Source: Siphonodentalium dalli
Lineage: Eukaryota > Mollusca > Scaphopoda > Gadilida > Siphonodentaliidae
Direction of reading: 5' to 3'
Assembly (NCBI GenBank): GCA_032622095.1
Contig: CP136061.1
Coordinates: 21,392,991 to 21,456,990, forward strand
Length of the DNA stretch: 64,000 nt
The notes under the pieces are model-generated. The model made no database searches, was not told where the DNA came from, and saw nothing but the letters and a program-made list of their open reading frames with translations. The translations under genes and the position numbers were made by a program. Every line of letters begins with the position of its first letter. The first letter of the stretch is position 1. Shown in pieces: positions 23,512 through 34,568 of the stretch.

Positions 23512-23618
23512 GAGTGCATTACAAATCTACCCCAAATTTCTCAACACTGCCGAAGAAGCTTGGCGACCTGATTGTCAGGTCGATCAGCATCAACAGCGGA
23601 TACACCTCAATTCTTATT
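23512..23618 (+). CDS. PMCA: PMCA exon w4: start of nucleotide-binding domain
   Basis: Acceptor ATCTTTCAG, donor GTAAGT; residues 183-218. The encoded stretch (VHYKSTPNFSTLP...ISINSGYTSILI) aligns with the variable part of the PMCA N-domain between the phosphorylation loop and GNKTEC. The last 38 exonic bases together with the donor are repeated twice more just inside the intron with a 58-bp period (see separate entry). I chose the first donor because only that one joins in frame to the exon at 28400. Confidence 0.94.
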
Positions 23619-23740
23619 GTAAGTAACTCATCTTATAGTCATCTCCATCAACAGCGGATACACCTCAATTCTTATTGTAAGTAACTCATCTTATAGTCAT
23701 CTCCATCAACGGCAGATACACCTCAATTCTTATTGTAAGT
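23619..23740 (+). repeat. Tandem copies of the exon w4 3' end and its splice donor
   Basis: A 58-bp segment with the last part of exon w4, the donor ATTGTAAGTAA and some intron is repeated downstream. Donor GTs lie at 23619, 23677 and 23735. Copy 2 is almost identical to copy 1; copy 3 differs at a few bases. Each copy is preceded by CTTATAG, an acceptor-like AG. Use of donor 2 adds 58 nt and reads into TGA soon after joining exon w5. Use of donor 3 adds 116 nt and meets TAA at the second copy's donor. Confidence 0.92.
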
Positions 23741-24337
23741 AATTATCTGAATGAAATTTTGTTTTGGTGTTCACTATTATGAGGGCACTCAACAGAGTGT
23801 TCAATCGTTTTTTCCAGATTTTCCATTCTAGAGTTATTCATCTTTATTTATCTGGAAATGTTTTTTTGTCCAACCGAGCAGATATCTCCACCACCAGTTG
23901 ACGAATCTCATTGAAATTTGGTATGGATGTTCACTACTATGCGGGCAATCAATTCAGTGTTCAATCGTTTTATTAAGTGTTATTTTTTCAGGTTTTCTAT
24001 TCTAGAACTATTCATTTTTGTAGATTTTGAAGTGTTGGTTTTTTGTCAATATCTCCACCAACGGTTGACTGATATCAATAAAATTTGGCACTGATGTTCA
24101 CTATTATGATGGCAATTAATTTTGTTCATGTTTTCCATTCTACAGTTATTTATCTTTGTTTATATTAAAATGTTGGGTTTTTTTTCCCGTCCAAACAGAT
24201 ATCTCACCCATACTTTGTTGGTTTGAATTTGCCACCGTGGGTGCATGCCAGCACCGCCGGTGCAATTTCCTGTTAATTCTGACCTGCCTCATCTTGTTAT
24301 CCATCTGTCAACTTAAGTCAATATCAGCACCCAGTTC

Positions 24338-24727
24338 CAAGCCTTGAAATAGTGTATCTATCATTTGCAGAATGAGGTCCTCAGACTGTGAATTTAGTGA
24401 TGCTAGCCCCCACAGTAGGCTAGCATCACTAAATTGACCCTCTGTGGACATCATTAGTTACTTTTTCCCCTTGTGTTCAGGTTTTATATACCTTAATTTG
24501 CAGAAGATGAAATGCATAATCGAGGTGACTAATTGGTGAACATCACCAACTTCAATTTGGGAACTTCAATCTGATCATAGCTCTCCCATATTAGTTGAGA
24601 CCTAAACAGAATGAAGTTCCCCGAGGGTGAATTTGGTGACTCTAGCGCACTGCGCGGGTTAGTGTCACTAAATTCACCCTCTGGGGACCTCATTCTGCAA
24701 ATGACAGACTTACTATTTCAAGGCTTG
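24338..24727. mobile_element. hAT-like MITE, long CAAGCCTTG form, perfect target duplication
   Basis: CAAGCCTTGAAATAG and CTATTTCAAGGCTTG ends with the direct repeat CCCAGTTC at 24330-24337 and 24728-24735. The interior includes the GGTGAACATCACC segment of the long form. Confidence 0.93.
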
Positions 24728-24774
24728 CCCAGTTCGAAGTCCAATATTGAAGAAATGGGATTTCTAGTGCTGAT

Positions 24775-25028
24775 CTAGCCTTGAAATAGGGTGTCTGTCA
24801 TTTGCAGAATGAGGTCCCCAGAGGGTGAATTTAGTGATGCTACCCTGCATAGCGGGCTAGCATCACCAAATTCACCCTCTGGGGACCTCATTCTGCTTAC
24901 ACCTCAGCAGAATGAGGTTCCCAGAGGGTGAATTTGGTGATGCTAGCCCGCTATGTGGGGTAGCATCACTAAATTCACCCTCTGGGGACCTCATTCTGCA
25001 AATGACAGACACCCTATTTCAAGGCTTG
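24775..25028. mobile_element. hAT-like MITE, CAAGCCTTG family
   Basis: Left end is CTAGCCTTGAAATAG (one change), right end CAAGGCTTG. Flanks GTGCTGAT/ATGCTGAT (7 of 8). Sits 47 bp after the previous MITE and abuts the minisatellite. Confidence 0.88.
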
Positions 25029-25048
25029 ATGCTGATTTGGGTCATATT

Positions 25049-27932
25049 TCTCTAACCCAAAGTGGAACCTACGTCACCAATCAAGTCTCTAACCCAAAGC
25101 AGAATTAACCAACGTCACCAATCAAGTCTCTAACCCAAAGCGGAACATACGTCACCAATCAAGTCTCTAACCCAAAGCGGAACCTACATCACCAATCAAG
25201 TCTCTAACCCAAAGTGGAACCAACGTCACCAATCAAGTCTCTAACCCAAAGTGGAACCTACGTCACCAATCAAGTCTCTTAACCCAAAGCAGAATTAACC
25301 AACGTCACCAATCAAGTCTCTAACCCAAAGCGGAACATACGTCACCAATCAAGTCTCTAACCCAAAGTGGAACCTACGTCACCAATCAAGTCTCTAACCC
25401 AAAGCAGAACCTACGTCACCAATCAAGTCTCTAACCCAAAGTGGAACCTACGTCACCAATCAAGTCTCTAACCCAAAGCAGAATTAACCAACGTCACCAA
25501 TCAAGTCTCTAACCCAAAGAGGAACATACGTCACCAATCAAGTCTCTAACCCAAAGCGGAACCTACGTCACCAATCAAGTCTCTAACCCAAAGCGGAACA
25601 TACGTCACCAATCAAGTCTCTAACCCAAAGTGGAACCTACGTCACCAATCAAGTCTCTAACCCAAAGCAGAACCTACGTCACCAATCAAGTCTCTAACCC
25701 AAAGTGGAACCTACGTCACCAATCAAGTCTCTAACCCAAAGCAGAATTAACCAACGTCACCAATCAAGTCTCTAACCCAAAGAGGAACATACGTCACCAA
25801 TCAAGTCTCTAACCCAAAGCGGAACATACGTCACCAATCAAGTCTCTAACCCAAAGCGGAACATACGTCACCAATCAAGTCTCTAACCCAAAGTGGAACA
25901 TACGTCACCAATCAAGTCTCTAACCCAAAGTGGAACCTACGTCACCAATCAATTCTCTAACCCAAAGTGGAACCTACGTCACCAATCAAGTCTCTAACCC
26001 AAAGCAGAATTAACCTACGTCACCAATCAAGTCTCTAACCCAAAGCGGAACCTACGTCACCAATCAAGTCTCTAACCCAAAGCAGAACCAACGTCACTGA
26101 TCAAGTCTCTAACCCAAAGCGGAACCTACGTCACCAATCAAGTCTCTAACCCAAAGCAGAATTAACCAACGTCGCCAATCAAGTCTCTAACCCAAAGCGG
26201 AACCTACGTCACCAATCAAGTCTCTAACCCAAAGCAGAACCTACGTCACCAATCAAGTCTCTAACCCAAAGTGGAACCTACGTCACCAATCAAGTCTCTA
26301 ACCCAAAGTGGAACCAACGTCATCGATCAAGTCTCTAACCCAAAGCGGAACCAACGTCATCGATCAAGTCTCTAACCCAAAGCGGAACCTACGTCACCAA
26401 TCAAGTCTCTAACCCAAAGCAGAACATACATCACCAATCAAGTCTCTAACCCAAAGTGGAACCAACGTCACCAATCAAGTCTCTAACCCAAAGTGGAACC
26501 AACGTCACCAATCAAGTCTCTAACCCAAAGCAGAATTAACCAACGTCACTGATCAAGTCTCTAACCCAAAGCAGAATTAACCAACGTCACCAATCAAGTC
26601 TCTAACCCAAAGCGGAACCTACGTCACCAATCAAGTCTCTAACCCAAAGCGGAACATACGTCACCAATCAAGTCTCTAACCCAAAGTGGAACCTACGTCA
26701 CCAATCAAGTCTCTAACCCAAAGTGGAACCTACGTCACCAATCAAGTCTCTAACCCAAAGTGGAACCAACATCACCAATCAAGTCTCTAACCCAAAGTGG
26801 AACCAACGTCACCAATCAAGTCTCTAACCCAAAGCGGAACCAACGTCACCAATCAAGTCTCTAACCCAAAGCGGAACCTACGTCACCAATCAAGTCTCTA
26901 ACCCAAAGCGGAACATACGTCACCAATCAAGTCTCTAACCCAAAGCAGAATTAACCAACGTCGCCAATCAAGTCTCTAACCCAAAGCGGAACCTACGTCA
27001 CCAATCAAGTCTCTAACCCAAAGCAGAACCTACGTCACCAATCAAGTCTCTAACCCAAAGTGGAACCTACGTCACCAATCAAGTCTCTAACCCAAAGCAG
27101 AATTAACCTACGTCACCAATCAAGTCTCTAACCCAAAGTGGAACCAACGTCATCGATCAAGTCTCTAACCCAAAGCAGAACCAACGTCATCGATCAAGTC
27201 TCTAACCCAAAGCGGAACCTACGTCACCAATCAAGTCTCTAACCCAAAGCAGAACATACATCACCAATCAAGTCTCTAACCCAAAGTGGAACCAACGTCA
27301 CCAATCAAGTCTCTAACCCAAAGTGGAACCAACGTCACCAATCAAGTCTCTAACCCAAAGCAGAATTAACCAACGTCACTGATCAAGTCTCTAACCCAAA
27401 GCAGAATTAACCAACGTCACCAATCAAGTCTCTAACCCAAAGCGGAACCTACGTCACCAATCAAGTCTCTAACCCAAAGTGGAACCTACGTCACCAATCA
27501 AGTCTCTAACCCAAAGTGGAACCTACGTCACCAATCAAGTCTCTAACCCAAAGTGGAACCTACGTCACCAATCAAGTCTCTAACCCAAAGCGGAACCTAC
27601 GTCACCAATCAAGTCTCTAACCCAAAGCAGAACCTACATCACCAATCAAGTCTCTAACCCAAAGCAGAATTAACCTACGTCACCAATCAAGTCTCTAACC
27701 CAAAGTGGAACCTACGTCACCAATCAAGTCTCTAACCCAAAGTGGAACCTACGTCACCAATCAAGTCTCTAACCCAAAGCAGAACCAACGTCACTGATCA
27801 AGTCTCTAACCCAAAGTGGAACCTACGTCACCAATCAAGTCTCTAACCCAAAGCGGAACCTACGCCACCAATCAAGTCTCTAACCCAAAGCAGAATTAAC
27901 CCACGTCACCAATCAATTCTCTAACCAAAGCG
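25049..27932 (+). repeat. Minisatellite 2, 37-bp unit (with 41-bp variant), about 75 copies
   Basis: Units read TCTCTAACCCAAAGYRGAAC then CTACGTCACCAATCAAG. The AAAG is followed by CGG, TGG or CAG in most units; a longer AGAATTAACC variant is mixed in. Two higher-order duplications are visible, about 263 bp (marks 25518 and 25781) and about 830 bp (26321 and 27151). It lies wholly in PMCA intron 4. Confidence 0.97.
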
Positions 27933-28264
27933 TTTTTTTTATTTAAATTTTGTTTAAAACATATACAAACGTTTGTCTGACGGGATTAACTAGTACATGA
28001 GCTGTGGAAATTCTCAATGTATATTAAAAAATCAGTAATCATTAGAAAGGAAAATATGTATTGATTGTGCCTTGATTTTGAACATCAAACACAGGTCAAC
28101 CATTTAATAGATGTTCGTAAAATGCACATAATCCCCTTCACTCGTAAGTACAATAACTGCTGCAAAAAGCATCGAGCTCAATCGCTTCACGTGTTCTAGA
28201 TAGCAGCTATCCGAAGTCTGAAGTGACGGCTTTGAGATTACATTAGTGACGTAGGTTGCCGGCC
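27933..28264 (+). mobile_element. Body and right end of the element whose left end became minisatellite 2
   Basis: AAATTTTGTTTAAAACATAT, TTTGTCTGACGGGATTAACT and AAAAATCAGTAATC match 49990-50100. The end (28218-28260) is one minisatellite-1-type unit, TTTGAGATTACATTAGTGAC. It ends 135 bp before exon w5. Confidence 0.8.
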
Positions 28265-28399
28265 CTGTATATGTTCTGGAAAACCTTGAAAGTTTTTGAA
28301 TTTTATGTTTCTTATAATCATATTTTTGCTTTCATGTTATACAAATTACAATCATTTAATTTAGAAAACAAAATTATATTCATTTTATTTTATATTCAG

Positions 28400-28641
28400 C
28401 AACCAAAATTTGAAGGTGAACTTGCAAAGCAAATTGGTAATAAAACTGAGTGTTCCCTGTTAGGATTGGTGCACGACATGGGTCAGGATTACGAATCGGT
28501 GCGACAGGAGACCCCCGAAGATACACTCACAAAAGTCTACACTTTCAACTCGCTCCGAAAGTCAATGAGCACCGTCATCCCACTGCCTGGTGGTGGCTTC
28601 AGGCTGTTCACGAAAGGAGCATCAGAAATAGTACTCAAAAA
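28400..28641 (+). CDS. PMCA: PMCA exon w5: nucleotide-binding domain with KGAS
   Basis: Acceptor TATATTCAG, donor GTGAGT; residues 219-298 plus two bases of 299. It contains [12 protein letters not shown], then [14 protein letters not shown], then [10 protein letters not shown]. Lys290 in KGAS corresponds to the ATP-site lysine labelled by FITC in P-type pumps. The exon follows the 4.8 kb intron that carries the large minisatellite. A stop codon right after the donor shows that splicing is required. Confidence 0.97.
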
Positions 28642-28967
28642 GTGAGTAATTGAGTAATAGTTAGTTCAGAGACAAGGGTACATACAGCTGCTTCAATCCC
28701 TTGAGCCCTATTCTCTGGAGCCCCATTCTCAGATAATGGGGAGTATACTAGGGTCCTGCGAATATTCGATTCGAGATTCGATTCGAAAGTCAAATTCGAT
28801 TCGAATTCGATTCGAAATTGCCAACTCGAAATTTCGAATATACACTGACGAAAAGTATACGCTGTTTACGGACATGTACACATGTCGATCTTAGCTGTTT
28901 CTGTGCCATTTAATTCCAGAAAATTATATATATGCACCTTATAATTCTTCGAATGTTCGCATTATTA

Positions 28968-29590
28968 TGCCCCCGATCTCCGATGGAGATTTGGGGGTAT
29001 ATAGTGGAGCCCTCCGTCCGTCCGTCCTTCCGTCCGTCCTTCCGTCCGTCCTTCCGTCCGTCCATCCGTCCTTCCGTCCTTCCGTCCGTACGAACGTTTC
29101 AACTCATAACTTTGGTTTCGCTAACTCAATTCAGTTGATCTTTGGTATGCCAATAGACCAGCTGGGGGGACAAGATTTCCCCATAGCCGTGGTTTCGTCC
29201 GCCCATTTTTTCCAGAGTTACGTCCCTTTTTGGACTTAGAAAATTCAGGTTTTCTGCTACTTTTTTGGTTTCCAGATGTTAACTTGATTTTGGATTTTTT
29301 ATTTGCAAAACCCGTTTTTTTGTGTATTACCAATATCGCAATACAGGTCAAGGTAAAATTTCGGTTCAATCGGATAAATTTTGTGAGAGTTATGACCCTT
29401 TTTCGACTTAAAAAATTCAGTTTTTTTTTAGAAAATTCAGATTTCCTTCTATTTTTGTGGCACCAGACCAAATTTGAAGCTAATATAGAACAACATGTGG
29501 CATTTTTATAGCGCTTAACCAGAAAGTTTCTCTTATTGTACAGTCGGGGGCGTTACCTCCGCCCAGCGGTGCACTTGTATTAAATATAAG
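28968..29590 (+). repeat. TCCG-type dispersed repeat nested in the hAT element
   Basis: CGATCTCCGATGGAGATTTG leads into a (TCCGTCCGTCCT)n run at 29011-29090, then GACTTAGAAAATTCAG blocks, ending near GCGGTGCACTTGTATTAAA. Apparent PSVRPSVR peptides come from the simple repeat. Confidence 0.75.
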
Positions 29591-29886
29591 TATAGCCAAC
29601 AATTAGCCACTACAGGACGACTAAATACGTCTGAATTCTAGCTTTGAACATGGTAGCCAAAAGCTCGGAGATCGCCGATGGACCGACGACGTGCGTAAAT
29701 TATAATAGCTATGAGACTGAGCAACCGCTAGTGTTATCCGCTATCTATCAGTCTCAGATTCCGCGTCATCTAATATCGCTGAGAATGTAGACAACACGTG
29801 TTCCCGGTGTCGAAAAGTTCATTTTGGTGGTGTTTTTCTTTACTGACTCTCATGCAGTTTCGGAACGTTCTTTGACACTTGACAAA

Positions 29887-30063
29887 ATGTGGTCCATTAT
29901 TCATGTTTATTTTAAACATGACAAAGCTGCAGCCAGTGCAGGGACTTACACGTGTGATGAATGCAACATGGTGTATAAATCGCAAGCATCTGGGACAACC
30001 ACCCATCTGTGGAATCGTCTGTCCAAGAAGCATCCAGCACTACATAAACAGGATACCATGTGA
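29887..30063 (+). pseudogene. Degraded BED-type zinc finger fragment of the hAT element
   Basis: Fifty-eight codons from an ATG. It contains TCDEC (the Cys pair), then TTHLWNRLSKKHPALH. BED fingers have Cx2C, a linker, then His-Leu and a final His. Here the position expected to be His before Leu is Arg (NRL), while the final His is kept. With no catalytic domain downstream it is most likely a relic of the transposase DNA-binding end. A ZBED-like host exon is less likely inside intact hAT ends. Confidence 0.65.
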
Positions 30064-31284
30064 CTGTTGTTGCATCTTTAAGTTTATAACAACGGGTGTT
30101 TCCGAATGCCGATTTGCAATTTTGAATGTACATGCAAATTGTACAAATTTTGCGTGATTTTAGTTCCGAATGAACCGTTTAGTGGTTATATATTAATCGT
30201 CGTGACGGCCGCATGGCCGTTTTAATCTGTTCTTTTTCTTGACAATTGTCAATTGAAGTTAATAGTATCACAAGTGATGGTTCATCACCACGTAAGTTAT
30301 GATGGAACTTCATGCATGTAGTTCATAAAACGTATCACAAATTGTCTAATCGTTGAAAAAACATGAGAAGCAACACACAGGTATGATTCGATTCGAAATT
30401 CGATTCGATTTCGTGAATTCGATTCGATATTCGATTCGATCAAAATCTCCAATTCGCAGGACCCTAGAGTATACTCGTTTATCTCCATCCGTGCAGATAT
30501 CTCAAGCACCAATTGTCGGATCTGAATGAAATAATGAACTCAAATCTCATTATACGAGATGAAAAAGAAGATCGAACATTAAGTCTGTTTTCGGCATGTC
30601 GTAAAATAGGTTGACAAAAAACACTGAAGATGAGATGAAACAAAATTTAATTTGTTGGTGGCCTAATCATAATAGTTTATATACAACGTTATGATCCATG
30701 CTATAATAGTTTGTATTTTACATAAATTTTACAAAAATTGTGAAAAAATGTTTTTGAATGAAATTCTGAACCAAACAAGACATTTCTTGTCATGAAAATA
30801 TGGATCTGTAAATGATCATAAGCAGAACCGGATGCGACAGCACATGAAAAAAATTTGGGAGAAAAAAATTGTATTTTTTTTTCATGAAATGGAAAAAAAG
30901 TTGTAGGAGGTGTTCGTAAACCAGACTTAAAAATTGGTGTCGCCCAAGCAGGTTACATAAAACAATAAATGACTACCTCACCAGCGTGTGATATGAAGCC
31001 GGTAGTTATTAGTGCATTGATTGCATGATGACATAGCCACATATTAAATAGTGGGTCTGATGACCTTTCGTAAAGTTTTCATTTCCCAACCCCAGGATTC
31101 CATGTCTGTAGTGCCAATCATAACTCACTATTGTTAGCACCAAGATAAAGGAGTCCAATCAAAACGATTAACGTAGCGTGATGTGACGTAATTCGGGGGG
31201 GATACTACAAGTCTTCTGAGAAATGAAAACCTGGCGGGAATATGATAGACTCAGTATCCATATGAATCTGAGTTTGTTCTTACC

Positions 31285-31537
31285 CAAGCCTTGAAATAGG
31301 GTGTCTGTCATTTCAGAATGAGGTCCCCAGAGGGTGAATTTAGTGATGCTACCCCGCATAGCGGGCTAGCATCACCAAATTCATCCTCTGGGGACCTCAT
31401 TCTGCTTACACCTCAGCAGAATGAGGTTCCCAGAGGGTGAATTTGGTGATGCTAGCACGCTATGCGGGGTAGCATCACTAAATTCACCCTCTGGGGACCT
31501 CATTCTGCAAATGACAGACACCCTATTTCAAGGCTTG
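31285..31537. mobile_element. hAT-like MITE, CAAGCCTTG family, perfect target duplication
   Basis: Ends CAAGCCTTGAAATAG and CTATTTCAAGGCTTG, flanked by TTCTTACC at 31277-31284 and 31538-31545. Four-arm palindrome. Confidence 0.93.
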
Positions 31538-31597
31538 TTCTTACCCTTGATCAGAGAGTGAATGTGATATTCAGAATTTCTATTATTATATTCTTCG

Positions 31598-32182
31598 AAA
31601 GTGGGGGGTATACTGGATTGACTGCCTCTGTCTGTCCGTCCGTCGTTCCGTCCGCTTTCTCCGTCCGTCCAACCGACCTCATAACTCGAACAACTATGAA
31701 CCGATTTCAATAATTTTTGTATGCATTCTCCTTAGGACTGCCTCTCCGCATGATGCTGATTGCGGTTCGGTCCGACTTTTGTTTTTCAAGTTATGCCTTA
31801 TTTTGACTTTGAAAATTCTGTCCGACTTAATAACTTTAACAAATATGAACCGATTTCAATAATTTTTGGTATACATGCTTCTCACAATACCCTCTCTACA
31901 TGATGCGGCTAGGGATTGGCTCAGACTGTTTTTCGTAATATTACACTTCATTTTCGACTTATTTTGACTTAGAAAATTCTGTCCGACTTAATAACTTTTG
32001 CAAATATGAACCAATTTGAATAATTTTTTCTGTACAAGCTTCTTGTGACACCATATCGATATTATTATTTCGCTTTTTTCTTTAAAGTTAAAAATCTTTT
32101 TTGTTGGGTTTACAGATCATGCGGGTTGTATTTGCCACGGTGGGGGGTATGCTAGCACTCGAGTGCACACCTCTTGTTTTAC
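31598..32182 (+). repeat. TCCG-type dispersed repeat
   Basis: GTGGGGGGTATACTGGATTG then TCTGTCCGTCCGTCGTTCCG. Three degenerate GAACCGATTTCAATAATTTT blocks at about 31700, 31850 and 32000. The right end GGGGGGTATGCTAGCAC...ACCTCTTGTTTT is shared with 48470-48515. Confidence 0.7.
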
Positions 32183-32594
32183 CCATGAATGCTCTTGAAC
32201 AATTATCTGAATATAGATATTTATAGGGAATAGTACAAGTAAAAAGTATGAAACTTAAGTTTTACCTTATCCATCAAGAGTATTAATTTTATATTTGTAT
32301 TTTATGCTCTTTATGGAGAGGGTGAAAATTATATTATACTGTGCGCAATAGTCTGTGGTCAACACCCTATCACCAACCTTCAACGGGAGACCACCTGTCA
32401 TGAGAGTTTGATTGGACAAAAGGTGTGGTCTTTTAAGACAGGTTTTACTGTAAACATATTTATGTTATAGAAAATCTGGCTTATGATTACCTTGTGCATG
32501 TCTTGCAGTTAGTTTTTTGTCGAAACTATTTAAATTATTGACTTTGGTCACGTGATACATCTTCTTACCAGTCGCTTTTCTCAAACCAGTAAGA

Positions 32595-34135
32595 TCGCTA
32601 TTTAAACTAAGGTCCCCAGAGCAGGATAGTGTCACCAAATTCACCCTCTGGGTCCTCATTCTGCTTAATCCTCAACTGCTATGGGAGACCTGGGATCAGA
32701 TTGAAGTTCCCCATTTGAAGTTGGTGATGCGCATGTTCACCCATTACCGTACTGACCCGGCTCAAGGCCCATGCCCGTGTTTAAGCCCACCCATATCTTT
32801 TGGCCAAATTCCATGCACAGGGGTATATTCGAGTTTAGGCCCACCCCAAATTTTGTTCAATTTCAGCGGTGGTAAGTAAGTATTTTCTATCAGCTTGTAG
32901 ACAGCAATAAAGATTGACGAACTCGACAAATATAATATTTATATTAAAAACGGAAAAATTATACTTTGTAGGCAAGTGAGAATAATCAATAAAATAAAGT
33001 GAATCTTAAAATCTCATTTGTTTATTCAATTATACTTCCCGGGGAAACCAATCGTTAACAGACATCATATCTGAAAACGCGATAAACATGAGTGCTTCAA
33101 AAGCCAAGCGCGTGCAAAACTAACCTGTCCAACCACGGTACTGTAAAAACATATTTTTCGTGTTCAGTGACGTCGGTATGTTCCTACATGTGGCCAAACA
33201 CAAAGAACTGGCTTCCTGGTTATGTAAACACAGTGTTAACACCATGGGTATAATAATGGGGCAGAAGGGGAACTTGTCATTCAACAACCATGCCTTCCAA
33301 ACTATGTCAATGCGTTATACACTCGAAACCAAAATAAGGTTATCGACATTAACATTTTTAAACTGCATTTTGTTCACGTTTTACAGTATAAACAGTTTAG
33401 GAGCAATAACTCTAAATATTCAAACACATGCTTTTAGCAGAAATACATCATCCTGTCTTTTGTCAATACTGTTAATTAATTACACTCACTGGCTTTTGTT
33501 AAACATGCAATTAGTCGCTATTGTAACATCTTCTATGCGGACAACGGATCACGAATAAAGCGCTGGGTTTATTATTCTAATCGGATTAAGTCTCAACATT
33601 GATATAAACTATAGTCTAGACTACTATATTATATAGTATAGACTATAGATACGGGATTTACCGATAACCCACACTGTTTACAAATTAGTCAAATTGTGTC
33701 ATTTATCTGGAAGCCGGGTATATTTCCCGATACTCAGCGTTAGATCGGCTTTCATCTATTTCATCAGTTTTACTGTCTCGATTTCTTGGGATTTTTGGTT
33801 TGCAAAGGGCCATATCCGAGTTTAAGCCCACTTGTGTTTTTGAGCTCAAATAAAACAAAGGCCCCCTGGGCCTAAACCCGGGTCAGTACGGTAGTCACCT
33901 TGATTATGTAATCTATCTTCTGCAAATTATGGGATATAGAAATTGAACAGGGAAAAAAGAACTAAAAACAACGTTAATTTAAGACACTGTAGATAGTTCC
34001 CAGAAGATGAGGCCTAAGAAAGAGGTCCCCAGAGGGTTCATTTAGTTATGCCAGCCTGCTGATAGGATAGCATCACTAAATTTCCCCTCTGGGGACCTCA
34101 TTCTGCAAATGAAAGACACACCAATTCAAAACTTG
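32595..34135. mobile_element. Long CAAGCCTTG-family element, degenerate, split by a TA element
   Basis: Left piece to 32746 and right piece from 33892 are continuous with the intact long form (for example 24524, where TTAGTCACC is unbroken on the complementary strand). Outer ends have decayed. Confidence 0.7.
32747..33891. mobile_element. 1145-bp TA-flanked element with CCGTACTGACCCGG ends
   Basis: CCGTACTGACCCGG at the left and CCGGGTCAGTACGG at the right are perfect inverted repeats flanked by TA on both sides. The host site reads CCATTAGTCACC when empty, so TA is the duplicated target. It holds a 132-codon open frame (33160-33558) without recognised similarity, hydrophobic in its second half; I do not claim it as a gene. 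Tc1/mariner-like by target only. Confidence 0.85.
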
Positions 34136-34205
34136 TATATCCATATTTTTCGCACAGCGTTTACCGACTTGAATTGGAGGAATATAAAGGCCTGTTCGAG
34201 ACAGT

Positions 34206-34394
34206 CAAGCCTTGAAATAGGGTGTCTGTCAATTGCAGAATGAGGTCCCCAGAGGGTGAATTTAGTGATGCTACCCCGCATAGCGGGCTAGCATCACCAA
34301 ATTAACCCTCTGGGAACCTCATTCTGCTGAGGTGTAAATTCACCCTCTGGGGACCTCATTCTGCAAATGACAAGACACCCTATTTCAAGGCTTG
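34206..34394. mobile_element. hAT-like MITE, CAAGCCTTG family, one arm pair deleted
   Basis: Intact CAAGCCTTGAAATAG and CAAGGCTTG ends. The third arm is shortened (GAGGTGTAAATTCACC). Flanks GAGACAGT/GAGAGTCA match poorly. Confidence 0.85.
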
Positions 34395-34568
34395 GAGAGT
34401 CACATCAATAGTTTTGTCAATGAAAGTCATTATAGCCTTCACACAATTTCTACCAACTGCACAAAAGTCCATGATGAGCAATGAGTATTTAGTCATAAAA
34501 TTTTATGACTTTTGTCTTTCTTTTTAAATTTTGATCTTCTTTTGATCAATAAATTAACTCATTTTCAG

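Larger units (their letters stand above)
28749..30466. mobile_element. hAT element with intact ends, internally degraded
   Basis: Terminal inverted repeat TAGGGTCCTGCGAA at 28749 and its complement ending at 30466. Flanked by the exact 8-bp direct repeat GAGTATAC (28741-28748 and 30467-30474), the hallmark of hAT insertion. Subterminal arrays of ATTCGATTCG lie inside both ends. It contains a degraded BED zinc finger and a nested TCCG-type repeat, but no transposase catalytic domain was recognised. Confidence 0.93.

Noticed and set aside
25049-27932. CRISPR-like array
   Set aside because: 37-bp units are directly adjacent with no unique spacers, in an animal intron; it is a minisatellite.
28932-29239. 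Open frames with PSVRPSVR-type repeats
   Set aside because: Produced by the (TCCGTCCG)n simple repeat of a dispersed element; two frames are open at once, as expected for low-complexity DNA.
33160-33558. 132-codon open frame as a gene
   Set aside because: Inside a TA-flanked transposon, no recognised domain, no exon signals. Kept only as a note on the element.
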